Source of the DNA: VAZQ01 sp035693615
GTDB taxonomy: Bacteria > Pseudomonadota > Alphaproteobacteria > Rhizobiales > Xanthobacteraceae
Reading direction: 5' to 3'
DNA: 64,000 nt
Assembly: GCA_035693615.1 (NCBI GenBank)
Contig: DASSGH010000043.1
Location: 1-64,000, forward strand
How positions within the stretch are numbered: position 1 is the first letter of the stretch; each line of letters opens with the position of its first letter. Below the pieces are notes generated by a model. That model saw only the letters and a list, made by a program, of their open reading frames with translations, was not told the origin of the DNA and did not search any database. Of the stretch, positions 51,760 through 60,115 are shown piece after piece. The translations under genes and the position numbers were made by a program.

Positions 51760-52809
51760 CTATCGGGCGCGAACGAACCCGACGATGTCCTCAACCGCTT
51801 TCATGGTCTCCGCCGCGATCACGCGCGCGCGGGCGGCGCCATCGGCCAGAACCGAATCGATGTAGACGGGATCGGCGATGAGACGCTTCATCTCGGCGTT
51901 GATGGGCGCGAGTTTAGCAACCGCGAGCTCGACGAGCGCGGCCTTGAAAGTGGAGAATTGTGCGCCGGCGAATTCGGCGAGAACATCCGCCTTGCTCTTT
52001 CCGGCCAGCGCGGCATGAATGCCGACGAGGTTGTCGGCCTCGGGCCGTTGCTCGAGTCCTTTCTCGTCATTCGGTAGCGGATGTGGATCAGTCTTTGCCC
52101 GGCGGATCTTGTGAGCAATCGCATCGGCGTCGTCGGTCAAGTTGATGCGCGACTGGTCCGAAGCATCGGACTTCGACATCTTCTTGGAGCCGTCGCGCAG
52201 CGACATCACGCGCGTCGCAGGGCCTTGGATCAAGGGCTCGGGTTGCGGAAAGAATGCGTCCCCGTAGCCGTGCGCCTGGATCGACTTCGCGAAGTCGTTG
52301 TTGAATTTCTGCGCGATATCGCGGGAGAGCTCCAAATGCTGCTTCTGGTCCTCTCCTACCGGCACGTGCGTTGCCCGATAAACGAGAATATCGGCGGCCA
52401 TCAGCGTGGGATAGGCGTAGAGTCCGACCGAGGCGTTCTCGCGGTCTTTGCCCGCTTTTTCCTTGAATTGGGTCATCCGGTTGAGCCAGCCCAGGCGGGC
52501 CACGCAGTTGAATACCCAGGCGAGCTCGGCATGCTCGGCAACTTGACTTTGATTGAAGACGATATGTTTTTTCGGATCGATCCCGCAGGCAATGAAGGCG
52601 GCGGTCACCTCGCGCGTGTTCTTCGGCAGTTGCTCGGGGCCACCCCAGACCGCCAGCGCTTGGGTAATCGCGTGCAGGTCGACGACGCAATAGATGCACT
52701 CGTACCGGTCCTGCAATGCGACGAACTTGGCGATGGCGCCGAGGTAATTCCCGAGATGCAGATTGCCTGTCGGCTGTACGCCGGAAAATACTCGTTCCTT
52801 GAAGCCCAT
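51760..52809 (-). CDS. trpS: Tryptophanyl-tRNA synthetase
   Basis: A 349-residue class I aminoacyl-tRNA synthetase. The HIGH-like motif is TGNLHLGNYLG and the KMSKS motif is KKMSKSDAS. The opening FSGVQPTGNLHLGN is diagnostic. ATG 52809 gives the family length; the longer open frame upstream is antisense to the kinase gene. It is divergent from the PfkB kinase gene with 184 bp between starts. Confidence 0.97.
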   Translation of the reverse strand: MGFKERVFSGVQPTGNLHLGNYLGAIAKFVALQDRYECIYCVVDLHAITQALAVWGGPEQLPKNTREVTAAFIACGIDPKKHIVFNQSQVAEHAELAWVFNCVARLGWLNRMTQFKEKAGKDRENASVGLYAYPTLMAADILVYRATHVPVGEDQKQHLELSRDIAQKFNNDFAKSIQAHGYGDAFFPQPEPLIQGPATRVMSLRDGSKKMSKSDASDQSRINLTDDADAIAHKIRRAKTDPHPLPNDEKGLEQRPEADNLVGIHAALAGKSKADVLAEFAGAQFSTFKAALVELAVAKLAPINAEMKRLIADPVYIDSVLADGAARARVIAAETMKAVEDIVGFVRAR

Positions 52810-52993
52810 GCCCGAACCTCGCCGATGGCGCCGCCAGATGGCACGAGCCACGGCGCAGGCGCAAGTCCGTTCGTCTGCCGTCGCGAGATGCCCGCCGACG
52901 CGGTTTGGCCGATCGCCGCGCGTCCTGCCGCGCATCATTGATTCGGGCCGATCGACCGCTATATTGCGCGCGCTTTTAGACGAGAGTTCGCAC

Positions 52994-53995
52994 ATGGCCT
53001 CCACGCAATTCGACGTTCTCGGTATCGGCAATGCGATTGTCGACGTGATCGCGCGCACCGATGAAGGTTTTCTTGCCCAGCATAAAATGCGCAAGGGCAC
53101 CATGCAGCTGATCGACGAGGCGCAGGCCGCGCGTCTGTACGACGCGATGGGGCCGGCGGTTGAGGTCTCCGGCGGGTCGGCGGCCAATACCATCGTCGGG
53201 GTGGCAAGCCTCGGTGCGCGCGCGGCCTTCATCGGCAAGGTCAAGAACGACGAACTCGGCCGCGTCTTTGCGCACGACATCCGCGCCGCTGGCGTCGCCT
53301 TCTCGACACCTCCCGCCTCGGCAGGCCCCTCCACGGCGCGTTGTTATGTGCTGGTCACGCCGGACGGCGAGCGCACCATGAACACCTATCTCGGCGCCGC
53401 GCAGGATTTGCATCCGAACGACATCGAGGCAGATGCTATCGCCGCCGCGCAGATCATCTATCTCGAGGGCTATCTCTGGGATCCACCGCGCGCCAAGGAA
53501 GCTTTCCTCAAGGCGGCAAAGATCGCGCACGAAGCCGGGCGTGACGTCGCCCTTACTCTGTCCGATGCGTTCTGCGTCGATCGGTATCGTACGGAATTCC
53601 TCGAGCTCATTCGCGCCGGCACGGTGGACCTCGTGTTCGCGAACGAGCGCGAGCTGCACAGCTTGTACGAGACCGCCGACTTCGACACGGCGCTCCAGGC
53701 GCTGCGCAAGGATGCCCGGCTGGCGGTGGTCACCCGCAGTGAAAAAGGGTGTCTGGTCGTCACACGTGAGCAAACCGAGGCGGTTCCGGCGAGCCCGGTG
53801 GAACGCGTGGTCGACGCAACCGGCGCCGGCGATCTCTTTGCGGCGGGATTTCTGGCTGGGATCTCGCGCGGCGCCGATTACCGGTCGGCAGCGCATCTCG
53901 CGGCATTGGTCGCTGCGGAGGTGATCCAACATCTAGGGGCGCGACCCGAGACCTCCCTCAAGACATTGGCCCAGGACAACGGCTTCGATCTTTGA
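52994..53995 (+). CDS. PfkB family kinase (adenosine kinase-like)
   Basis: A 333-residue ribokinase-fold sugar/nucleoside kinase. The first signature is in GGSAANTIVGVASLGARAAFIGKV (Gly-rich), and the second, DATGAGDLFAAGFLAG, carries the catalytic Asp and the anion hole. Alphaproteobacterial homologues are usually called adenosine kinase. ATG 52994 is preceded by GAGAG. It is divergent from trpS. Adenosine salvage after SAM-dependent methylation is a plausible role, but substrate is inferred. Confidence 0.9.
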   Translation: MASTQFDVLGIGNAIVDVIARTDEGFLAQHKMRKGTMQLIDEAQAARLYDAMGPAVEVSGGSAANTIVGVASLGARAAFIGKVKNDELGRVFAHDIRAAGVAFSTPPASAGPSTARCYVLVTPDGERTMNTYLGAAQDLHPNDIEADAIAAAQIIYLEGYLWDPPRAKEAFLKAAKIAHEAGRDVALTLSDAFCVDRYRTEFLELIRAGTVDLVFANERELHSLYETADFDTALQALRKDARLAVVTRSEKGCLVVTREQTEAVPASPVERVVDATGAGDLFAAGFLAGISRGADYRSAAHLAALVAAEVIQHLGARPETSLKTLAQDNGFDL

Positions 53996-54208
53996 CTGCA
54001 GGCGGTTTAGCCTCCGCTGAAGAGCGTCGCCAAGCTGCGGTGTCGCATGGCAAAATCCCTGCAGCGCGGTTGCGCGCGGGACCGCCTTGTCCACAGTGAT
54101 TCACAGAAATCGTGGCCGAATGCGGCGCCGTCTCGGAACTGTCGCGCTGGTCTGGCATTGGTGGCGGCAAGTTCCAGGAGGGTTGTTGCTTCCGAGGAGG
54201 ATTTTGAC

Positions 54209-54421
54209 ATGTCCGCGTTCGCAGATGACCTGCCCAGCCGGTTCCCGGTTGGAACTCGCTATGTCATCGAGGGCCGTGCCGGCGGCCGAGGAGCTCTTCG
54301 CATCCATTTGCGATATCTCGAATTTCCCGACGGCAGGCACGTCGACTTGCCGGTCGATGTTGCGCATCGCACGCGCATGCAGCGGCGGCGGCGCGCGCAG
54401 CGGAGGAGAACCCGAAAATAA
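54209..54421 (+). CDS. Small basic hypothetical protein (70 aa)
   Basis: A 70-residue protein with an excellent ribosome binding site (GAGGAGG, 8 nt before the ATG). The core SRFPVGTRYVIEGR and YLEFPDGRHVDLP is reminiscent of small rhizobial proteins of unknown function; the last 20 residues are almost all Arg (RMQRRRRAQRRRTRK) and might bind nucleic acid. No signal peptide. It stands alone 213 bp after the kinase gene and convergent with proB. Confidence 0.7.
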   Translation: MSAFADDLPSRFPVGTRYVIEGRAGGRGALRIHLRYLEFPDGRHVDLPVDVAHRTRMQRRRRAQRRRTRK

Positions 54422-54736
54422 TTTCGCAGACAGGAAACCCGCGCGCCGACGGAGCGTTGAATTGACAGCGCCGGGTGGAGTGCCCCCAGCCCCCAACCCC
54501 TCACCCATCCGGCGAGAGACCCTGGCCCCTTTTGGCGCCGGGGTCTTCCTTTATGGAACCATTGTGGAAACCCGCCGTGACAAGTCGGGCACTCGCTTGC
54601 GAGTGCAAGCGTGTGCGCGTTACCCATGCGGCGCTGGTGTCGGCGCCGGGTTGGCGGCCCTCTCCCCTTCGGCACGAAACCCGGCGCGTTTCTTTGTCGG
54701 TTGGCGGCCGCCCCGCGCGCGCCAGGTTCGCGGCAG
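54422..54736. other. Convergent intergenic region with hairpins
   Basis: About 315 bp between the 70-aa gene and proB. Besides the candidate terminator at 54518-54553, it contains a near-perfect palindrome GCACTCGC-TT-GCGAGTGC (54589-54606) and a 10-bp inverted repeat GCGCCGGGTT/AACCCGGCGC (54643-54652 and 54678-54687) followed on the plus strand by GTTTCTTTG. These could end transcription from both sides. No gene is supported. Confidence 0.5.
54518..54553 (+). terminator. Candidate terminator after the 70-aa gene
   Basis: GACCCTGGC (54518-54526) pairs with GCCGGGGTC (54537-54545) with one G-T wobble, 10-nt loop, followed by TTCCTTTAT. The T-run is interrupted, so strength is uncertain. Confidence 0.45.
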
Positions 54737-55867
54737 CTAAACCCGCCCCACCACCAGATCATCCCGGTGCACCATCTCCGCGCGGCCGCCGAACCCGAGG
54801 ATCGAGAGAATGTCGGCGGAGGGGCGGCCTTTGATCTTGAGCGCGTCCTGCGCATCGTAGGCGACGAGGCCGCGGCCGACGTCGAGCCCGTCGGGACCAC
54901 GGATGACCACGGCATCTCCGCGCGCAAAACTGCCGTCGACTTGGATGACGCCCGCGGGCAGTAGGCTCTTGCCGCTGCGCAACGCGGCAACCGCGCCAGC
55001 ATCGATCGTCAGGATGCCCTTGGGCTCGAGGGAACCCGCGATCCATTTCTTTCGCGCCGTGATCGGATTGGCCGGCGTGAGAAACCAGGTGCAGCGCACG
55101 CCGCTCGCGATCGCCTCGAGTGGATGCGCGATGCGACCGGATGCAATGACCATATGCGTCCCGGCCTGCGTGGCCATTTTGGCGGCCTCGATCTTGGTGT
55201 GCATGCCGCCGCGAGAAAGTTCTGAACCGGCGGCGCCTGCCATCGCCTCGATGCCGGGCGTGATGCACTCCACCAGCGGCACTAGCTTCGCCGTGGCATT
55301 TTCTGCGGGCGGCGAGTCATAGAGGCCATCGACATCGGATAAGAGCACCAGCAGATCCGCACTGGCCATGGTGGCGACGCGGGCGGCCAGCCGGTCGTTG
55401 TCGCCGTAACGGATCTCGTTGGTCGCAACGGTATCGTTCTCGTTGATCACCGGCACGGCTCGCCACTCGAGTAATTTGTCTATGGTCGAGCGCGCATTGA
55501 GATAGCGCCGGCGCTCCTCGGTGTCCTGCAGCGTGAGCAAGAGCTGCCCCGCCGTGATGCCTTCCCGGCCGAGCACCTCCGACCACGTGCGCGCCAGCGC
55601 GATTTGGCCCACGGCGGCCGCGGCCTGGCTGTCCTCAAGTTTTAGCGGTCCGGCCGGCAGCTTGAGTACGGCGCGCCCGAGCGCGATCGCTCCCGAGGAG
55701 ACTACGAGCACGTCGCGCTTGCTTCGGTGCAGCTTGGCAATGTCAGCAACGAGCGAGGCGAGCCAAACGTCGTGCAGGCGCCCGCCGTCGCTGTCGACCA
55801 GGAGCGAGGAGCCGACCTTCACCACCAAACGGCGGAAATCGGCGAGGGAGAGCGCTTTGCGGGGCAT
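54737..55867 (-). CDS. proB: Glutamate 5-kinase
   Basis: A 376-residue enzyme phosphorylating glutamate, the first step of proline synthesis. The amino-acid-kinase domain (about 1-260) has RLVVKVGSSLL, SSGAIALGR and INENDTVATNEIRYGDND. The PUA domain (about 280-370) ends the protein. ATG 55867 is chosen; the frame upstream to 55978 is not conserved-looking. In many rhizobia proB-proA follow obgE; here a DUF72 gene lies between on the opposite strand, and proA is not in the window. Confidence 0.97.
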   Translation of the reverse strand: MPRKALSLADFRRLVVKVGSSLLVDSDGGRLHDVWLASLVADIAKLHRSKRDVLVVSSGAIALGRAVLKLPAGPLKLEDSQAAAAVGQIALARTWSEVLGREGITAGQLLLTLQDTEERRRYLNARSTIDKLLEWRAVPVINENDTVATNEIRYGDNDRLAARVATMASADLLVLLSDVDGLYDSPPAENATAKLVPLVECITPGIEAMAGAAGSELSRGGMHTKIEAAKMATQAGTHMVIASGRIAHPLEAIASGVRCTWFLTPANPITARKKWIAGSLEPKGILTIDAGAVAALRSGKSLLPAGVIQVDGSFARGDAVVIRGPDGLDVGRGLVAYDAQDALKIKGRPSADILSILGFGGRAEMVHRDDLVVGRV

Positions 55868-55961
55868 GCTGAGGGCTTCGTCTGACCGGCAGGGGACAAC
55901 CATTGTCGCGTTGAAGCGTTGTTTAGCATGCGTCTTCGGGTCGGCGCCAAGGCGTGACGGC

Positions 55962-56732
55962 ATGAGCAAGGTATTCATCGGTACGTCGGGCTGGACCTAT
56001 GACGGTTGGCGCGGGCGCTTTTACCTCGAGACTTTGCGAAAAAGCGATTGGCTCACCTGGTACGCCAGCCAGTTTCCAACGACCGAAATCAACGGCTCGT
56101 TCTACCGCACCCCGTCATTGGATGCGGTGCGGTCGTGGCGCGATCAGACTCCGCGGGATTTCCTGTTCGCCTGGAAGGCCTCGAAGTTCATCACCCATTG
56201 GAAGCGGCTCGGTGAGACATGCCCGAATTCGATCGAATTGATGGAAAGCCGGCTCAAGGCATTGTCGCCGAAGGTCGGCGCAGTCCTATTCCAGCTTCCA
56301 CCGCAATTTTCGAAGAATCGCGACCGGCTGGCCTCCTTCCTCGAAATGCTCCCGCGCGGCTACCGCTTCGCATTCGAGTTTCGCCACAAGAGCTGGTACG
56401 ACGATGATGTCTTCACTCTGCTGCACGAGCATGATGTTTCGCTCTGTCTGTCGGACCACCACGACGCGCCGTCCCCATGGCAAGTGACTGCGCGCCATGT
56501 GTACGTGCGCGGGCACGGGCCTACCGGGCGGTACAAGGGCAACTATTCGGATCGGACGCTGCGTGCCTGGGCGGACGCTATTGCTGGATGGTGCCGTCAA
56601 CGCCGACTGGTCTTCGTCTATTTTGACAACGATCAAAAGAGCGCCGCCCCGACCGATGCCCGCAGATTGATAGAAATGCTCAAGCCGCTCCGAGCTGATC
56701 GGCGGCGGGGGAGGAGTGGCCAAACGGATTAG
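55962..56732 (+). CDS. DUF72 domain-containing protein
   Basis: A 256-residue protein of the DUF72 (YecE) family with a TIM-barrel-like fold and no established enzyme activity. It begins VFIGTSGWTYDGWRGRFYL and contains TTEINGSFYRTPS and FEFRHKSWYDDDV, all typical. ATG 55962 has AAGG upstream at a moderate distance. It is divergent from proB and convergent with obgE (4 bp between stops), so it interrupts an otherwise minus-strand cluster. Confidence 0.93.
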   Translation: MSKVFIGTSGWTYDGWRGRFYLETLRKSDWLTWYASQFPTTEINGSFYRTPSLDAVRSWRDQTPRDFLFAWKASKFITHWKRLGETCPNSIELMESRLKALSPKVGAVLFQLPPQFSKNRDRLASFLEMLPRGYRFAFEFRHKSWYDDDVFTLLHEHDVSLCLSDHHDAPSPWQVTARHVYVRGHGPTGRYKGNYSDRTLRAWADAIAGWCRQRRLVFVYFDNDQKSAAPTDARRLIEMLKPLRADRRRGRSGQTD

Positions 56733-56736
56733 TCGC

Positions 56737-57771
56737 TCAGCCGCCGGGATGCCAGGCTTTGACGGCGCCCCCTGGTCGTTCTTCGTCCTGATCGATGATC
56801 CGCAAGAGCGCACGCAGGACCTCGGACACGCCGAGCCCAGTCGCGGCCGAGACGACGAGTGGCGTCGCCTTGGCAGCGCGTTTGAGCCGTTCGCTCTGTC
56901 GTTTCAGCTCTTCGGGCGTCAGCGCGTCGGCCTTGCTCAGGGCCACGATCTCGGGCTTCTCCTCAAGTCCCTCCCCATACGCATCGAGCTCCCCACGCAC
57001 AGTCTTGTAGGCTATTCCGGCATCCTCGATGGTGCCGTCGACGAGATGCAAGAGGACGCGGCAGCGCTCGACATGGCCGAGAAAACGGTCGCCAAGTCCG
57101 GCGCCCGCGTGCGCGCCCTCGATGAGACCGGGGATATCAGCGAGCACGAATTCTCGGCCGTCGATCTCGACCACGCCGAGTTGGGGGTGCAGCGTCGTGA
57201 ACGGATAATCGGCGATCTTCGGTTTGGCGGCGGTCACCACGGAAAGAAAGGTCGATTTGCCTGCGTTGGGCAGCCCGACAATGCCGGCGTCCGCAATCAG
57301 CTTAAGACGTAGCCGGATCGTCAGTTCCTCACCGGGTTGACCGGGGTTGGCGCGCCGCGGCGCACGGTTGGTCGAACTTTTGAAATGGGCGTTGCCGAAG
57401 CCGCCGTTGCCTCCTCGGGCAATCACCGCGCGCTGACCCGCCTCGGTAAGATCCGCAAGCAAGACCTCACCGTCCTCTTCATAGACCTGCGTTCCTGCCG
57501 GGACTTTCAGCACGATATCCTGACCGCTCGCACCGTGGCGGTCCTTGCCCATTCCGGCGCGGCCGTTCTTGGCTTTGAAATGCTGTTGGTAGCGGTAGTC
57601 TATGAGCGTGTTGAGACCATCGACCGCCTCTACGACGACGTCGCCACCCTTGCCGCCGTCGCCCCCGTTAGGCCCGCCGAATTCGATGAATTTTTCCCGC
57701 CGGAACGATACGCAGCCATTCCCGCCGTCGCCGGAGCGTACATAAACCTTGGCTTCATCGAGAAATTTCAT
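56737..57771 (-). CDS. obgE: GTPase Obg
   Basis: A 344-residue Obg GTPase acting in 50S assembly and stress responses. The Gly-rich Obg fold (about 1-158) has DGGNGCVSFRREKF and GGNGGFGNAHFKSSTN. The GTPase domain has G1 GLPNAGKST, G3 DIPGLIEGA and an NKxD variant read as SKAD (ALSKADALT). Alphaproteobacterial proteins of this length lack the extended Obg C-terminus. It lies 458 bp after the GNAT gene; a short leader frame lies upstream. Confidence 0.96.
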   Translation of the reverse strand: MKFLDEAKVYVRSGDGGNGCVSFRREKFIEFGGPNGGDGGKGGDVVVEAVDGLNTLIDYRYQQHFKAKNGRAGMGKDRHGASGQDIVLKVPAGTQVYEEDGEVLLADLTEAGQRAVIARGGNGGFGNAHFKSSTNRAPRRANPGQPGEELTIRLRLKLIADAGIVGLPNAGKSTFLSVVTAAKPKIADYPFTTLHPQLGVVEIDGREFVLADIPGLIEGAHAGAGLGDRFLGHVERCRVLLHLVDGTIEDAGIAYKTVRGELDAYGEGLEEKPEIVALSKADALTPEELKRQSERLKRAAKATPLVVSAATGLGVSEVLRALLRIIDQDEERPGGAVKAWHPGG

Positions 57772-58229
57772 GACGCACGATATGCGATGCCGGGAGCAAA
57801 ATACGAGAGCCCGCGCGGACGCGCTGCCCGCACGGCACGAACAAAATCCGGCAAAAAAGATGAGATGATGCCGAGTACCCGTCGGGAGGGGCCAGGGCGG
57901 GCCATGCCTTACTGATGCGGCCCCAGAGGCCGCTCCCGACGTTACCGTTCGCGAAGTCTGCCGCTACGCCTCGGTCCGAACGCTGCCGCAGCGATCATCG
58001 CGGCCAAAATAACCCGGGGGCATTGCACCTCCCTCGGTTGTGAGTGCGTGTCACCCCGACAGTGACCGAACGCGTCATAATCCTGATCACGGCCAACGGC
58101 GCTGTCAATGGGCCGCCGTTCGCCGCTGTTCAAATCATGTGTCATCGGGTGTCGTTTCTGACGATCTCGTTTCGCGGCGGCGCGCGCGCAAGACCTCGAA
58201 CGTCTTCCGCACGGGCTGCAGTGAAGCGC
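57772..58229. other. Intergenic region between the GNAT gene and obgE
   Basis: About 460 bp upstream of obgE. A possible minus-strand promoter is TTGACA (58108-58103) and CAGGAT (58085-58080), 17 bp apart. An inverted repeat AACGGCG/CGCCGTT (58095-58101 and 58114-58120) overlaps its -35. Downstream lie the short frame at 57964-58023 and a hairpin with GCGGCC/GGCCGC at about 57917-57933, without a T-run. Long open frames on the plus strand are shadows of the GNAT gene. Confidence 0.4.
57964..58023 (-). CDS. Possible 19-aa leader peptide of obgE
   Basis: A 19-codon frame (MPPGYFGRDDRCGSVRTEA) is preceded by an excellent ribosome binding site, GAGGGAGG, 4 nt from its ATG. It ends 192 bp before the obgE start. 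A second frame over the same stretch starts GTG within the site and codes a hydrophobic AAMIAAAAFG segment (ending 57942). Which frame, if any, is translated cannot be decided from sequence. Confidence 0.25.
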   Translation of the reverse strand: MPPGYFGRDDRCGSVRTEA

Positions 58230-58841
58230 CTAAGAACGTCCTTCCGAGTTGCCACGCCGCGCGCCGACGGCTGCGGCCCACGGCCCGCGCTCGAGCCGGA
58301 AACGGTCGAAGGGCGCGGACGAGGCGAGCGATTCGATGCGATAGAGGCCCACCCCCATCCACTGGAACCCGCACTTCTCCAGCACCCGGCGCGAGGCAGC
58401 GTTGCTCACCCGCGCGCCGGCGTGGAGCGCCTCGTACCCGAGATGCTCGAAGACGTAATCGACCATCGCGTGCGCGGCTTCAGTCGCGTAACCCCGGCCC
58501 CAGAATGGAACGGCGAGCCAATAGCCGATCTCCGGCGGCGCTGCGGGCTGTTCGGCAACTCCACAAGCGCCAAGCACGGTCGTGTCACGCTCGGTGATGA
58601 GAAATACGGTCTCGCCGGAATTTGCGTTCGCGCCAGCGATAAACGCTCGCGCATCAGCGATCCCATAAGGATACGGAATGCGCAGCGTATTTTCCGCGAT
58701 CCGACGGTCGTTGACGAGCGTAGCGATCGTTTTTGCGTCCTCCAAGCGCGGCGCGCGCAGGACGAGCCGCTTCGTGCGTAAGCGCGGAGTACGTCTGTTC
58801 CGAAGGGGTTTCGGCGCAATCCGATCGAACAAGGTCATCAC
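58230..58841 (-). CDS. GNAT family N-acetyltransferase (RimJ/RimL type)
   Basis: A 203-residue acetyltransferase of the RimJ/RimL type. It opens with RTKRLVLRAPRLEDAKTIA, contains GYWLAVPFWGRGYATEAAHAMVDYVFE (acetyl-CoA site, broken here by family positions) and NAASRRVLEKCGFQWMGVGLY. Its position between rpmA and obgE is conserved in Rhizobiales, suggesting a ribosome-linked target, but the substrate is unknown. A terminator lies between rpmA and its start, so expression may need read-through or its own promoter. Confidence 0.93.
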   Translation of the reverse strand: MMTLFDRIAPKPLRNRRTPRLRTKRLVLRAPRLEDAKTIATLVNDRRIAENTLRIPYPYGIADARAFIAGANANSGETVFLITERDTTVLGACGVAEQPAAPPEIGYWLAVPFWGRGYATEAAHAMVDYVFEHLGYEALHAGARVSNAASRRVLEKCGFQWMGVGLYRIESLASSAPFDRFRLERGPWAAAVGARRGNSEGRS

Positions 58842-58853
58842 ACGGGCTTCCTC

Positions 58854-58892
58854 AAAAGCGAAGAGGGGAGCCGGATTCCCGTCTCCCCTCTT
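58854..58892 (-). terminator. Intrinsic terminator between rpmA and the GNAT gene
   Basis: AAGAGGGGAG (58861-58870) pairs perfectly with CTCCCCTCTT (58883-58892), a 10-bp stem. An inner CGG-GAAT-CCG adds 3 bp within the loop. On the minus strand the stem ends in TT, then CGC and TTTT (58857-58854). It lies 62 bp after the rpmA stop and ends 13 bp before the GNAT start. Confidence 0.75.
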
Positions 58893-58954
58893 GGGTACCC
58901 CGTGTGGGTCCGCCGGTTCGATGGGATCCGGCAGACCTCGAAAGAGTCTACCGT

Positions 58955-59227
58955 CTATTCGGCCGCCGCCTCCGTCATCGGCTCAACCGACACGAATACC
59001 CGGCCTTTGGCTTTGGTCCGGAATTCGACACGGCCGTTGATCAGGGCAAACAGGGTATGATCTTTGGCTAAGCCGACATTGGTGCCCGGATGCCATTTGG
59101 TGCCGCGTTGGCGCGCGATGATGTTGCCGGCGAGAACTTGCTCGCCGCCGAAAATCTTTAAGCCGAGCCGCTGACTGTGCGAGTCGCGACCGTTGCGGGA
59201 TGATCCGCCTGCTTTCTTGTGGGCCAT
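58955..59227 (-). CDS. rpmA: 50S ribosomal protein L27
   Basis: A 90-residue L27, whose N-terminus reaches the peptidyl-transferase centre. It starts MAHKKAGGSSRNGRDSHSQR with no cleavable Firmicutes-type extension and contains RLGLKIFGGEQVLAGNIIARQRGT (split at family positions) and DHTLFALINGRVEF. It follows rplU by 63 bp. Confidence 0.98.
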   Translation of the reverse strand: MAHKKAGGSSRNGRDSHSQRLGLKIFGGEQVLAGNIIARQRGTKWHPGTNVGLAKDHTLFALINGRVEFRTKAKGRVFVSVEPMTEAAAE

Positions 59228-59290
59228 GGTTTCAGGTCCTTACGTCGGCTCTTATGTAGTCGACCTTTGTGGCGAAATCATCCCTTTTTC

Positions 59291-59809
59291 TTAGGTTTTG
59301 CCGCCTGATTTCGGCTTCTGCGGCTTCTTCGCCGGGGATTTCGCAGGCTTTTTCGCGGGCTCGGCCCGGGCGCGCGTCTTGGGCCCTGCCTTGGCCTTTG
59401 GCGGCTTGGCTTCGTCGGGTTCGCCCGCCTCAGCCGGCGCTGCGGCCACCGGCTTCTTCGGCTCGCGCTTGGGGCGTGCGGTTTGGCTTGGCTTTGCTCC
59501 GTCGGTGAGGATTTCCGTTACCCGCAGGAGCGTGAATTCCTGCCGGTGGCCGCGTCTCCTGCGTGAATTCTTGCGGCGACGCTTCTTGAAGGCGATGATC
59601 TTTGGTCCGCGTCCTTGCTCGATGACCTCGGCGGCAACCGATGCGCCGGCAATCGTTGGTTGACCAAGGGTGATGCTGTCGCCGCCGACGACCAACACCT
59701 CGCCAAATTGGACGATCTCGCCCGGGTCGCCCCTGACCTTATCGACCTTGATCACGTCCTCGGCAGCCACGCGGTATTGCTTACCGCCGGTTCTGATGAC
59801 TGCGAACAT
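59291..59809 (-). CDS. rplU: 50S ribosomal protein L21 with basic C-terminal extension
   Basis: A 172-residue L21. Residues 1-102 are the standard protein (FAVIRTGGKQYRVAAEDVI, then FKKRRRKNSRRRRGHRQEFT for rRNA binding). Residues after about 105 form a Lys/Ala/Pro-rich tail absent from E. coli L21 (103 aa) but seen in several alphaproteobacteria. It leads the rplU-rpmA pair and is divergent from dapF by 306 bp. Its predicted promoter and a 5' stem-loop lie upstream. Confidence 0.97.
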   Translation of the reverse strand: MFAVIRTGGKQYRVAAEDVIKVDKVRGDPGEIVQFGEVLVVGGDSITLGQPTIAGASVAAEVIEQGRGPKIIAFKKRRRKNSRRRRGHRQEFTLLRVTEILTDGAKPSQTARPKREPKKPVAAAPAEAGEPDEAKPPKAKAGPKTRARAEPAKKPAKSPAKKPQKPKSGGKT

Positions 59810-59942
59810 CGCTGTTGATCCTCGTGTTCGATACGGACCGGCTTCTTCCAGTCAGCTGAAGGCGTTACGGCGCTAGTCGCCCTGACAGCATGCGGACCCC
59901 AAGAGTCCCGCATCCCATCTCGCCCTGACCGAGGCCGCCGCG

Positions 59943-59973
59943 TAAAAAGGCAAGTCGGCGTGCGCCGACTTGC
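59943..59973 (-). promoter_or_regulatory. Terminator-like stem-loop at the 5' end of the rplU-rpmA transcript
   Basis: GCAAGTCGGC (59950-59959) pairs perfectly with GCCGACTTGC (59964-59973) around GTGC, a 10-bp stem (11 with a minimal loop). On the minus strand it is followed by CTTTTT (59949-59944). It has the form of an intrinsic terminator but lies only a few bases after the predicted transcription start and about 135 nt before the rplU ATG. It is a candidate attenuator or a protective 5' structure. Confidence 0.55.
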
Positions 59974-59981
59974 GGGGGATG

Positions 59982-60010
59982 CTTATGGCGGCGGAGGCCA
60001 AAAGTGTCAA
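59982..60010 (-). promoter_or_regulatory. Predicted sigma-70 promoter of rplU-rpmA
   Basis: A perfect TTGACA (60010-60005) and CATAAG (59987-59982) are separated by exactly 17 bp on the minus strand. The predicted start is near 59975, 165 nt before the rplU ATG. The consensus -35 fits a ribosomal protein gene. Confidence 0.6.
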
Positions 60011-60115
60011 GGAAATGGGACCTTTCGGCACTTCGCCCGCCGGAGTTCTGCGCAACACTCGATTTGCCCATCCCAGTCGATTTTCCCATATAACACGGCG
60101 AGAACTCGGCCCCAC

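Larger units (their letters stand above)
59810..60115. other. Divergent intergenic region, rplU and dapF
   Basis: About 306 bp. It holds the predicted rplU promoter (59982-60010), the 5' stem-loop of the rplU transcript (59943-59973) and a leader of about 130 nt with no evident gene. For dapF, TTGCCC about 50 nt before the ATG with CATATA 17 bp later is a possible promoter. Confidence 0.45.
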
